A DNA stretch of 64,000 nucleotides. Origin: Prosapia bicincta. Taxonomy: Eukaryota; Arthropoda; Insecta; Hemiptera; Cercopidae. Shown one piece after another: positions 46,914 to 55,722 of the stretch; position 1 is the first letter of the stretch; each line of letters opens with the position of its first letter. Made by a program: the position numbers and the translations under genes. The DNA is taken from assembly GCA_036971475.1 (NCBI GenBank), contig JBAIZL010000007.1, positions 31,511,947-31,575,946 on the forward strand, read 5' to 3'. The notes under the pieces were generated by a model that saw only the letters and a program-made list of their open reading frames with translations, made no database searches and was not told the DNA's origin.

Positions 46914-49900
46914 TTAACATTCGGATATATCTCGCAAGGAATAGTGCCCGTACGGTAACGTGTTTATGCAGTCTGAAAGTATTTTTCTTTTGTCGTCTCT
47001 TGTTGATAGTGATCTTTTGCGTTGTAACATGGTGTAAAGCTCATGACCGAAGCTACGAATTGTGTTGAAAGTAGCCTTGTACTCTACGTTTTCGAACAGA
47101 CATTTCCTGTAGTGTTCAAACATAATAGATTTCTTCAAGTAGCTCTTTTTTATTCCTTTAGCCTTTTTTATTACTCCTTCCTCCTCTTCACAGTTGTGTC
47201 CACCTACGGCGGTAGTCATAGCGTACATCTTCGGCATCAACGCTATGAGTTCGATTATTGGGATGCTGTTTAGCTCGTCCTTAAATTTACCTAGAACCTT
47301 TTTATTAACGCCTCCGTCGTAAGTGGGATGGTGCGGTGGGTATTCGGAGAAATCAAAATCGTTTTTATGTTGAAATGTCTTGAGGTCTTCGTAAAGATCA
47401 TTTGTTCGAATCCAGTAGAGAAACGCGTCTGTATCCATATACGATATTCCGATTTTATCTCTTCCGTAATGACGTACCATCTTTTCGTAGTGGAAGTCGT
47501 ACATGTGCGTCTTGGAGATGTCTAAGATGGACATACCGATATAAAGTGGTCTGTCGAGAACTATCTTAGTCTTATTCATACAAACCAATACCAGATCTTT
47601 ATTTATAATAATAGACGTATTAAAGTTGTCTCGCTTCACAAGTTTCATTAGTTTCTTTTCGTCTGTAACAAGCCTAACATCTATATGTTTTCGTTTGTTT
47701 TCCAGAGTTTTTCCGAAAATTGCGTTGTTCATTAATTTGAAGAAATCTCTCTGGAAAGCAGATTTAGCGGCGGATCTCCTAGCAGTGTTCGAATCGATGT
47801 ACGGCTTTAACCAATATGATTGTGCAAAACGTATGACTCTATGAACTTTGGTAATACGAAGTCCTAGTTGTATGGCTTGTTGCACGGTCCAATAGTGAGC
47901 GACGTAATGATCTTTCGATTCAACAGTCATCAAAAGCTTTTTGTATTTACCTCCAGGCGGAACTTCGCTTTTTGGTAGAAGAGGGAGATCGTAGTGATGA
48001 TCATGGAGCGCCTCCGGGTATTCAAAGTCGAACTCCAAAATATACCCGAAACAACCGTAACGAGGGATATGTTGAATTTCTTCTATCGTAGTTGGATCTA
48101 CCCATTCGAATCCTCCAGATGGCAAGGGCATCGACATGGCCCACCCGTAAAGGTTGTTTGCGTCGAAGTACCCCAGGTAGACAGACTCTTTCTCACTATC
48201 AAAGTCAGGCAAATGCTTGTTGTTGGCTCTAACATGTTTCCTAACGCACTGCGTTAGACCGCCTCGGACGCCCGACTCTACCATGAGGATCATATCGACA
48301 TCCATCATCAATTCCAAAGTGCATCCTGTTTCTCTCAACATAGCCTGCCACGCCAGTCCTGGTGAGGTGTAAGAATGGAGGGGATCAAGCCCGTAAGCGT
48401 TCATACAGGTGTTTCTAAATTCCTCCATAACATCGCAAAGAAGGGTCACGTCGAGTTGTACATAAAAATCACTGTACTCTCCCAAAGTCTTAAACTCCAT
48501 TCCGTTCCATACGTTACATGCGTGTTGGTATTCTTCATCACTAATTCCGCATTCATTTAGCTTGCTGTAAAAACATTCTATGGGAGGAAGCGAAGTTTCG
48601 TTGAACCTATCTGCATCGTCTATATAATCGTAAGGGAAAACACCTTTTCTTAACACTAGTTCAAGCTTCCCTTCAGGTACAAGTTTCTTCGTCTCCAGCA
48701 GATCGTCCCGTGATAGATTTTCGCTAAGTTTCATAAGGCTTGAAGGTAAAAACCTATAAGAGTCGATGAATCTCAATTTTAGTTTACCGACCTTTTTCGA
48801 AAAACTTATAAACTTTTCTTTCGACGAGGCTAACACATCGATTTGTCCTTTCCATAAGTTCAATTCATGTATTATAAAATGTGAATCGTATCCACTTAAA
48901 TTGTGCAGCACGACAGGTATAAAACTAGGTAGCTTATAATTTATGTTGCACGAGTTACAAGCCGATCCTCTATACTTTCCTGTGAGATGGTCATGGTCAC
49001 GGACTTTATGATTTATGTCTGTAAAAGATTTTTTACACAAGTAACAAGTAGTTGCGGATGTGTATGCAAGTATTTCGTCATCACTCATCTCTAACATGGG
49101 AACAATATTTGAGTACATCCCTTCAACTTTCTCGGCAACAAGTTTCAGCTGTTGTAGAAAGTTCTTTACCGCATCACAACCCCTGTAAACAAGCGGTTTT
49201 GATGTTAACCCATACCTCGTGAGATGGTTTTCGTCTAAAGTAGACTTTACCATCATGCAGTAGCTATTAGGCTCGTGTTTTTGGTATAAATGTTTGGTGA
49301 CGTCTTCAGGATCTTCCATAACCGTTTTAATAGGTATCAAAGTAGATTCAAAGTCGGCGTATATCACTATAGGTACACTGTATAGCTGATTCGTTTTGTT
49401 GAAAGAAACAAACCGTTTATCACGATGAGGTAATTCCATTTTAACGGGGGCATGTACTCCGCATAAGCGGTTGTGTTCGGTCAACCACCGTCGCCCTCCG
49501 AGTTCCATTGAAAGAGATTTGAAAGCAAAACATTTCTTACATACCGTCACGCTACTATCATATCTTTTCATTTGGCCACTTACCAATCTGTTAAAATTCT
49601 TAATGTAGACGTAATGCGAGACATCACCATCGTGTAGAAGTAGTAAGTCTGTGTGGCGAATATCTTCAGTTTCTACTACTCTCAGCGGATAAACATTATG
49701 ACTTTCGTCGAGACTAAAAACGTTCACGGATACTCCAGGATTTCGTTTTTCAAAGAGTTTTATATCCTCAACTGAGACCGGATATTGCAATCCAGCAAAG
49801 TTGTACTTATTGCCAACTTGTTCGTATTTGTAGTCAACTCTACATGCGTTTTTTGGACCAACATGTTTTGCTAGCATTGCGTATCGAAAACATTTATTGT

Positions 49901-50756
49901 CGGAGTTCTGGACATTAATGCAAGACAAGGTGGATGCTATCGTCTTAGGTAACGGGATATAACTACTTCCACGATTACCATACCCGTGTTTATGTACTCT
50001 TACAACCATACTCTTAACTTTACCTAATGTCCATCCAGACCCCCGACTTTCGTGTTCAGTTATTTTCAAAACAATCTCCTGCATACATTCCCTGACTACG
50101 TTTTCCAGGTCTGATGCAAAAGTAATTTTTCTGTTCCTAGTTATAAACGCTCTCTGAGATATTTCTCCTTCCACATTTACAAATTCGGACTCCATCACAA
50201 GTCCAAACTTTATAAAATTTAAACGAATGAGCTCCTCTTTCAACAGCTCCACTACAACATCGCTCGCTTCAATTATGTAATCGTCCAAATAGAGTTCGGT
50301 TACGTTCCTTATAAGGAAATGTTTAACATATGACCTAGGTAACGCTTGAGATAGAAGTTCGTGTTTCAACTTTTGTCTTGGGGGAGCGTAATGTATGACT
50401 GTTGCTCTGTCAGCTACTGATTCCTTTCTAGTTTCCGGCAAGTCTGGTAAGCTGTATAATTCGTTGTTTTCTTGATCGAGAAAAGGTGTATGGAATATCT
50501 CAACATGCGACAACAGGAGTAAGCGGTCGTTGAATTCTTCTCCACAAATCTCGCACGAGAATAAGCTATTCCTTTCTGTGTTCCTTTCTCCATCAGCTGG
50601 AATAGTTCCTTCATAGTCGGGAATTGTGTAAACTTCTCTGTCTTCATTTTCCTGTGTGCAGACTCTGTGAAATAACTCAAAATGCATCAGATACAGTAAC
50701 TCATCTTTGAATTCATCTCTACAAATTTCACAGCAGAAAACATTGTTAGATTCCAT
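46914..50756 (-). CDS. PolB: Protein-primed family B DNA polymerase with two N-terminal zinc fingers
   Basis: A 1,280-residue protein with ATG at 50,756. Two C2H2 fingers come first: CCEICRDEF...H (8-30) and SCEICGEEF...H (68-89). The 3'-5' exonuclease motifs are VIYADFEST (465-472), HNLSGYDSHF (618-627) and FYVQLDVTLL (764-773). Between Exo I and II lies a Cys/His cluster, CYLCKKSF...VRDHDHLTGKYRGSACNSC (571-603), like an endonuclease-VII/HNH zinc site. Polymerase motifs are A YFDANNLYG (863-871), B KSAFQRDFFKLMNNAIFG (998-1015) and C SYMDTDAFLY (1105-1114). This is the replicase of the element, using a terminal protein as primer by family analogy. The ~430 residues before Exo I may include the priming function. 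Confidence 0.96.
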   Translation of the reverse strand: MESNNVFCCEICRDEFKDELLYLMHFELFHRVCTQENEDREVYTIPDYEGTIPADGERNTERNSLFSCEICGEEFNDRLLLLSHVEIFHTPFLDQENNELYSLPDLPETRKESVADRATVIHYAPPRQKLKHELLSQALPRSYVKHFLIRNVTELYLDDYIIEASDVVVELLKEELIRLNFIKFGLVMESEFVNVEGEISQRAFITRNRKITFASDLENVVRECMQEIVLKITEHESRGSGWTLGKVKSMVVRVHKHGYGNRGSSYIPLPKTIASTLSCINVQNSDNKCFRYAMLAKHVGPKNACRVDYKYEQVGNKYNFAGLQYPVSVEDIKLFEKRNPGVSVNVFSLDESHNVYPLRVVETEDIRHTDLLLLHDGDVSHYVYIKNFNRLVSGQMKRYDSSVTVCKKCFAFKSLSMELGGRRWLTEHNRLCGVHAPVKMELPHRDKRFVSFNKTNQLYSVPIVIYADFESTLIPIKTVMEDPEDVTKHLYQKHEPNSYCMMVKSTLDENHLTRYGLTSKPLVYRGCDAVKNFLQQLKLVAEKVEGMYSNIVPMLEMSDDEILAYTSATTCYLCKKSFTDINHKVRDHDHLTGKYRGSACNSCNINYKLPSFIPVVLHNLSGYDSHFIIHELNLWKGQIDVLASSKEKFISFSKKVGKLKLRFIDSYRFLPSSLMKLSENLSRDDLLETKKLVPEGKLELVLRKGVFPYDYIDDADRFNETSLPPIECFYSKLNECGISDEEYQHACNVWNGMEFKTLGEYSDFYVQLDVTLLCDVMEEFRNTCMNAYGLDPLHSYTSPGLAWQAMLRETGCTLELMMDVDMILMVESGVRGGLTQCVRKHVRANNKHLPDFDSEKESVYLGYFDANNLYGWAMSMPLPSGGFEWVDPTTIEEIQHIPRYGCFGYILEFDFEYPEALHDHHYDLPLLPKSEVPPGGKYKKLLMTVESKDHYVAHYWTVQQAIQLGLRITKVHRVIRFAQSYWLKPYIDSNTARRSAAKSAFQRDFFKLMNNAIFGKTLENKRKHIDVRLVTDEKKLMKLVKRDNFNTSIIINKDLVLVCMNKTKIVLDRPLYIGMSILDISKTHMYDFHYEKMVRHYGRDKIGISYMDTDAFLYWIRTNDLYEDLKTFQHKNDFDFSEYPPHHPTYDGGVNKKVLGKFKDELNSIPIIELIALMPKMYAMTTAVGGHNCEEEEGVIKKAKGIKKSYLKKSIMFEHYRKCLFENVEYKATFNTIRSFGHELYTMLQRKRSLSTRDDKRKILSDCINTLPYGHYSLRDISEC

Positions 50757-50997
50757 TTTTTAGTATATTTGTTCTACTCAAATTCAAGTTAGAAACTAAA
50801 ATGATACTAAAATCATGCATGTCTTATATATATATCCTGAACTACATCCCCCACCACTATATATTTAAAAAAGCATTATCCTTGTTACCCCCCCCCCCCT
50901 TCTATCACTGTCCTTTCAAAAAGTTATTGCGCACGTATAAAAAAGCAAAAACTGCAAACAAGCGAATTATAATTGTTCAAACCTAACTATAATTAAC
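50757..50997. promoter_or_regulatory. Divergent promoter region between PolB and the plus-strand gene
   Basis: The 241-bp gap separates a leftward and a rightward gene. For PolB, TATATATATAAG (minus strand, about 50,824-50,834) lies ~70 bp before the ATG. For the rightward gene, TATAAAAAA (50,936-50,944) lies ~55 bp before its ATG. A C tract sits between them at about 50,888-50,899. Confidence 0.55.
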
Positions 50998-51360
50998 ATG
51001 GCTCCTCTGAATATAGAACAACCTATTCATTGTATAGAATGGTCGTGGATAGCCACTTTATCAGAGGAAGAAGTTGAACAAGTTTTTGCTGTTTTCACGG
51101 CTGTTGATATACAAAACATGACAACCGTAATGAATACCTCGTTGGAAGACTTTTTACAAACTACTGTAGACTCACTTGAGGACGATGAAGATCCTTCGTT
51201 GAAGGAAAATGTAGTGTCTTATGCTGAAGATGCAACAGATTCATATGATGGGCAACCGCAGGCTACTAGCACACCGATAAGTAGCAATCCTCGGCGTGAC
51301 GGTGTATGCTCCGCAAGAAGACGACTTTCGTTCGAAGACAGTGATCAAAGCTCTCAGTAA
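50998..51360 (+). CDS. Acidic plus-strand Polinton protein with cyclin-docking-like motif
   Basis: A 120-residue protein and the only well-supported rightward gene of the element. The N-terminal half (WSWIATLSEEEVEQVFAVFT) is probably helical, residues 57-85 are strongly acidic, and the tail is Ser-rich. Residues 106-112 read ARRRLSF, which matches the RxL-x-phi cyclin-docking pattern and also a basophilic kinase site. It has its own TATA box and diverges from PolB, the usual place for an early regulatory gene. I know no family for it. The start is the first ATG after the TATA box. Confidence 0.7.
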   Translation: MAPLNIEQPIHCIEWSWIATLSEEEVEQVFAVFTAVDIQNMTTVMNTSLEDFLQTTVDSLEDDEDPSLKENVVSYAEDATDSYDGQPQATSTPISSNPRRDGVCSARRRLSFEDSDQSSQ

Positions 51361-51451
51361 TAACCCAAAGTACTGAAAATTTCAAAACCTTTTCCAAACC
51401 AATCCTCTCAATATCACCCATCCCTCTATCCCTCGCTTCCTTCCCTTCCCA

Positions 51452-51495
51452 AGAATAGAGCAGCTGATGGGAGAACCCATCAGCTGATCTATTCT
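51452..51495. terminator. 20-bp-arm hairpin, copy 1
   Basis: AGAATAGAGCAGCTGATGGG (51,452-51,471), loop AGAA, then an inverted arm with one mismatch (51,476-51,495). It lies between the convergent ends of the plus-strand gene (stop 51,360) and the minus-strand gene (stop 51,533), so it could shape both transcript ends. The same hairpin recurs at 52,676-52,719. Confidence 0.7.
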
Positions 51496-51532
51496 ATTAA
51501 CTATATATAACCTTGACATACTGACCTAGTGC

Positions 51533-52504
51533 CTAGAACTGTGTTACGTTATTCAGTATGTTTATATCTTTAAGGGTTTGAGTAAAGTTACCCGCTTTAG
51601 CTGGAACTATCATTAAGTGTCTGCTGTTGCTATTGCTGTATCGCATCCCTGATCCGTAGTATGTTGTGGGAAACATTTGAGCTAATACAGTCCTATATTT
51701 AAAGGAATTTACTTGGCGATTAATCCTGTTGTTTCGCAAATATCCAATCCTATGAGCGTTGGTCTTGACTAATATATCTTTATAGGCTGCGATATCATTC
51801 TCGTCATAGACGTCATCATCAGGTATTCTCTTGAAAAGAAGCTCATACAATCCTTTAGTCGGATTGTAAACGGTATCACCCAATCGCAGACCACCATCTT
51901 CTTCGAACAACAATTGCGTGTCACCAACAAAGATGTTATCTTTCTCCAAACGTGGACCGTATGTATGATCAATACTCTTTTTATTACCGGCAGCGTCATT
52001 CATGAATTTCTTCATGTAAGATTTAGTGAGCGGATTAACGAAAGTCTCCTCTAACCACTCTGTTGCTACGTCATAAGCACCCGGAGTTGATATAACTTCG
52101 CCGACACTGGGTTCTGGGGGATCGGATGTCTCAGCTATTACATTTAAGTCTGTAAATTCAGGATATAACAAGGAGGCATGGTCTGTTTTCACCCTTTCTA
52201 ACACTGTGTCGTCCGTCAAAGAGTGGGTCGTAGGAGATGACACCGCTTTAGGAATAAAACTATACTTTGCAAAACGTTCTCCCGAATCACACGCGGTTAG
52301 CGTTTTGGATTTATACAAAGCTTTTTCAGATAGTATTTTATCTAAAGCGGTTTTAATCAACTCTCTGATAGGTTCTATAATATAATGTAAACGTTTTTGT
52401 ACTCTACTTTCGCTCTCAATTTTTCGTATCTTAAACCGATTATACTTTAACTTTATCAATCTCCTAAGCGAGGTTATTTCATTGAGAAGGTTTTCCTCAG
52501 ACAT
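51533..52504 (-). CDS. Conserved Polinton protein (DUF8207-like), copy B
   Basis: A 323-residue protein with ATG at 52,504. It repeats the plan of the 302-residue protein at 44,193-45,101: a charged N-terminal helix region, a variable linker, then YGPRLEKDNIFVGDTQLLFE, TKGLYELLFKRIPDD, KTNAHRIGY and FKYRTVLAQMFP. Similarity is clear over the last ~150 residues and weak before that. This copy is outside the structural block, beside the putative early gene, and has its own upstream TATAAA-type sequence near 52,666. That suggests a changed role or timing after duplication. Function unknown. Confidence 0.8.
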   Translation of the reverse strand: MSEENLLNEITSLRRLIKLKYNRFKIRKIESESRVQKRLHYIIEPIRELIKTALDKILSEKALYKSKTLTACDSGERFAKYSFIPKAVSSPTTHSLTDDTVLERVKTDHASLLYPEFTDLNVIAETSDPPEPSVGEVISTPGAYDVATEWLEETFVNPLTKSYMKKFMNDAAGNKKSIDHTYGPRLEKDNIFVGDTQLLFEEDGGLRLGDTVYNPTKGLYELLFKRIPDDDVYDENDIAAYKDILVKTNAHRIGYLRNNRINRQVNSFKYRTVLAQMFPTTYYGSGMRYSNSNSRHLMIVPAKAGNFTQTLKDINILNNVTQF

Positions 52505-52675
52505 ATTCCCACACCTGTAAACAAAATAATACTGAGAATTCAGATAGTGAGTTTATAATATAATATGAAGTTGCATAAATAGATAAAAAGCTTGTGTTCT
52601 ATACATGCTGCTCTTGTGTGCTCATGCGGCTCTAGTAGCCTTGGTAAATATGTGTCAAGGTCGTTTATAATAAAG

Positions 52676-52719
52676 AGAATAGAGCAGCTGATGGGCGAAC
52701 CCATCAGCTGCTCTATTCT
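52676..52719. terminator. 20-bp-arm hairpin, copy 2 (perfect)
   Basis: AGAATAGAGCAGCTGATGGG (52,676-52,695), loop CGAA, exact inverted arm (52,700-52,719). It lies 3' of the minus-strand gene ending at 52,785 and 5' of the one starting at 52,504. Flanking bases also match copy 1 in inverted orientation: a CTTTCC-rich run on one side and a TATA...CCTTGAC run on the other. Confidence 0.75.
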
Positions 52720-52784
52720 TGGAAAGGAAAGCAAAGGAAAGGAGGGTGTGTATGAGGAAACAGTTGCTGAGAAGATGAATCGTA

Positions 52785-53417
52785 TTATTTTTTAACCCAA
52801 TGTAGAAGCTTCTTTTTGGAGTTGTGATCTGCAAACTTTACTTCAAGATACCATCCGTCTTTAAGAGGTTGTTTTTTAAACTTCTTAAAAGGGAAATGTA
52901 TGATGAAGGCACCTTTTGTAGTTCCCACGATGGCCTCATCATCGTTCAAGTATGATAGAAGTCGATATTTGGTGTTAGTTTTGAGTCTGGATATTTTTAT
53001 TTTCGGCAAAATATTTTTTGAAGACTTATTTGTGGAAGATTTTGTTTCTTTCAGGCCTGTTGTATTACGCTCGCGATGACGGCTGCACAGTATAACACCA
53101 TCACCTGCAATACGAGCGTTGCATATTCCGTTTCTCTTTATCCCTTTCGAAAATCTGTATGTACAAAGTCGGAATTGCTTTTGGGAATTGGAGGGTAGAG
53201 TAGGTAAAAACTCAAGTTTTTTGGCTGCAGTAGGTTTCGGAGAAATAGTCGAGGATGTGTTTTTACAATTTTTAACAGGACTATCTGTTAGCAGTAGGTC
53301 CTTAACCAGGTTGTTGAAATGATAGGCTGCGGTATTTGAAGTGCTTGCGGTTTCAGTTCTCCTATGTATGGTGGACATTTTTAGAGGAGCTGTAGAAATC
53401 CTGACGGTTGGATCCAT
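52785..53417 (-). CDS. Zinc-binding-type Polinton protein, unknown function
   Basis: A 210-residue, Lys/Ser/Thr-rich protein with ATG at 53,417. A compact metal-site pattern lies at 85-114: Cys85, Cys99, Cys111 and His114 in CTYRFSKGIKRNGICN and VILCSRH. This C...G..+.G..C...C..H layout is one I recall from many large-DNA-virus proteins. The C-terminal 70 residues alternate basic and hydrophobic positions (IVGTTKGAFIIHFPF, WYLEVKFA). The rest is probably disordered. It lies among the right-hand accessory genes. A nucleic-acid-binding role is a guess. Confidence 0.7.
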   Translation of the reverse strand: MDPTVRISTAPLKMSTIHRRTETASTSNTAAYHFNNLVKDLLLTDSPVKNCKNTSSTISPKPTAAKKLEFLPTLPSNSQKQFRLCTYRFSKGIKRNGICNARIAGDGVILCSRHRERNTTGLKETKSSTNKSSKNILPKIKISRLKTNTKYRLLSYLNDDEAIVGTTKGAFIIHFPFKKFKKQPLKDGWYLEVKFADHNSKKKLLHWVKK

Positions 53418-54626
53418 TCTTCAGCTATAACATTGAGAAGCAAAATGATGATGTTATCGCGAGTCTATGCTATTTATACGATTTAAAACGAAGGAGGGGT
53501 TATACTGTATCACTAGGAAGGGAGGGGGAGAATGACGTTTTGGATGTGAAGAGGTAGGTGAGGTTTAACATAGTAGAATAGTTGAGTAAAGAAGATATCG
53601 GGGGAGGTGGAAGGAATTGAAGTGTTCCAAATCACAAATTGAAGTAACTCTGCGGGGGGAATTGAACTTATTATTATTTTTTTCGGTGTAGGAGGTAACA
53701 GAACGTATTATAACTTTAATACAAGCTTTGGAAAATGTGTGAAGCATTTTCTTCCAGCTAAAAACTGGGTCAAGGTCGTTTGAATATTAAAAATTTTTTT
53801 TCCTTAAAACTATGGGAAAGAATAGGAAGGAGTGACTCTAAGCAGAATGTACTGAATATCCTCCTTGTAACACTCTGCACAAAGGGATCCCTAGGCGCTC
53901 TACTAGACTGGAACGCAATTCTTCACGTCACCAGCCGAATAGACCAACGGCAACCTAGAGGGATTGGGGTGTAAGTGAATAATAGACATACGCTGAATTC
54001 GTTCTTGCTGTATGACTATTGGAAGCCGGGTGACGCAACGAATGACGCGAAATTCATCTCGCCAATCATCCGCTACGTTTACTCACCTCGGGGAAAAGAC
54101 AAAAAAGGTGGGTGGGGTGGGGGGTTGGATATCAAGCTCCCAGTGAACAGAAACAATGATGTCCAGGAGAACACGCTTTGCCCGGGTTGCCCCCAGACAA
54201 ACTATCCGGAGATAGCCTTAGCGTGCGTGAAAGAGGAAGGAGTATTAGGGATATTAATGATGTAAACCTGGAAGTAAGAAACATATATTATTTTACCTGA
54301 AAAGTAAACAATAAAAAAATGTTATTAAATTCCCCCCAAATATGTGATTTTCGGTATTTTGAATAACAATTTATGTATTCCACAAGACTAAATCAACAAT
54401 AATTTTACGAAATTGATTTTCACCTCATGAGATACCCCATTCTGTTCCAACTACATATATAGCACGTGCTTATGTGTAATATACTCCAGACATGGGCTTG
54501 AAGTAATTAAAAGATACCCAATAAAAATCACATTAGGGGGGGATTGATCAAAATCAGAAACAATCAAGATTCCTGAGGTAAACATGAAAGTAGGAGTAAT
54601 ATTGTTTATAATACCTGAAAAATAAA

Positions 54627-54784
54627 CAAGAATAAATATTGGTATTATTTATATAAAACCTGAAATAAATAAAGATATAATTATTTTAACCTGAAAAAAC
54701 TGCTGAAACAAGAATAAATATTGGTATTATTTATATAAACCTGGAAGAAATACATATATAATTATTTTAACCTGAAAAACATGC
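54627..54784. repeat. Direct repeat, ~75 bp twice
   Basis: CAAGAATAAATATTGGTATT at 54,627 recurs at 54,709. Both copies run through TATAATTATTTTAACCTGAA with a few differences. Confidence 0.85.
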
Positions 54785-55475
54785 TGTGTTTATGCTATAA
54801 TTATAAAAATAAAATTTAACATGCAACCACAAAATACATCTAAACATTTAGTCTAACATGCACAAAAAAATTAAATAATATAATGTAAACCAAAGTGAGC
54901 TATATAAAGTACAACAAGGAATAAACATATATTATAATTGTATTTCTTAACAAGCTAACAAAAACTCACAATACAGAGATGTTATCTCAAATTATATGCT
55001 TTGGAAATAAGATATGACCAAGATATGCGAACAATATACAACTGGCGATATTGTGGCAGATTTTTTGGGTTTCAAGCATGGTTACTTATTTTGAACCGCA
55101 AAAAACCGTTATCTCTGGGTGCATACCTTCTTTACAAAGCATAAAACCAAATTAACCTATATAAAATACAAGGGAATAAAAAATATATTAAAACATTGAA
55201 ATATCTTAAAAGCTAACAAGAACATAGTATTCACTCTATAAAGTCATGCATAGAAGTGAACAGTCTCTAAACGTTTCGCTCGTTTATATAGAGCTATACC
55301 TACATGCAGTGCAACACCTGCCCCCCTATGAGTTCATCAAACCTAGTTTTACCCGTCCCCCACAACACCTGTCTTAACACCTGTCAGTGTGAGTTTTATT
55401 AATCCTAACGTAATTGCATTGTATTTCAAAACAAACACACACAAGTATGTCGTGGATATCAACTATGCCCAACAC

Positions 55476-55476
<1 letters not shown>

Positions 55477-55525
<49 letters not shown>
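55477..55525. repeat. TG microsatellite inside the Polinton
   Basis: An uninterrupted (TG)n run of about 48 bp. Confidence 0.98.
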
Positions 55526-55527
<2 letters not shown>

Positions 55528-55722
55528 TGTTTGATGTTTGAATATTAATAAAATAGAGGATTTTTAGTTGAGCAAAGGTGTAAAATGACTTAAGCTTGGT
55601 CAAAGCAAACACAAAATTACATTTTTTCTACAAGACATAATATATATTTTTTAAATAATAAGTTACAATAATTATACTATTAAAAAGAAATATTGTTGTT
55701 AAACAAAAAATTATTACAAATG

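Larger units (their letters stand above)
53418..55722. other. Gene-poor right-hand region of the Polinton
   Basis: About 2.3 kb in an otherwise dense element without a recognisable gene. Two abutting plus-strand frames (53,780-53,974 and 53,975-54,265) have no domain. The rest is A+T-rich with many ACCTGAAAA phrases, a ~75-bp direct repeat and a TG microsatellite. GTCAAGGTCGTTT near 53,769 repeats the sequence found near hairpin copy 2. It may be a regulatory region or the remains of lost genes. Confidence 0.55.

Noticed and set aside
47994..48257. Plus-strand frames opposite the capsid, polymerase and ATPase genes
   Set aside because: All are antisense shadows of strongly supported minus-strand genes and carry no domains.
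50414..50680. 88-codon minus-strand frame overlapping the polymerase N-terminus
   Set aside because: Shadow of the polymerase frame, which has clear zinc-finger motifs over the same bases.
53780..54265. Two abutting plus-strand frames (64 and 96 codons) as Polinton genes
   Set aside because: No motif, no promoter-like sequence of note, and they lie in the gene-poor region. I mention them only as part of that region.
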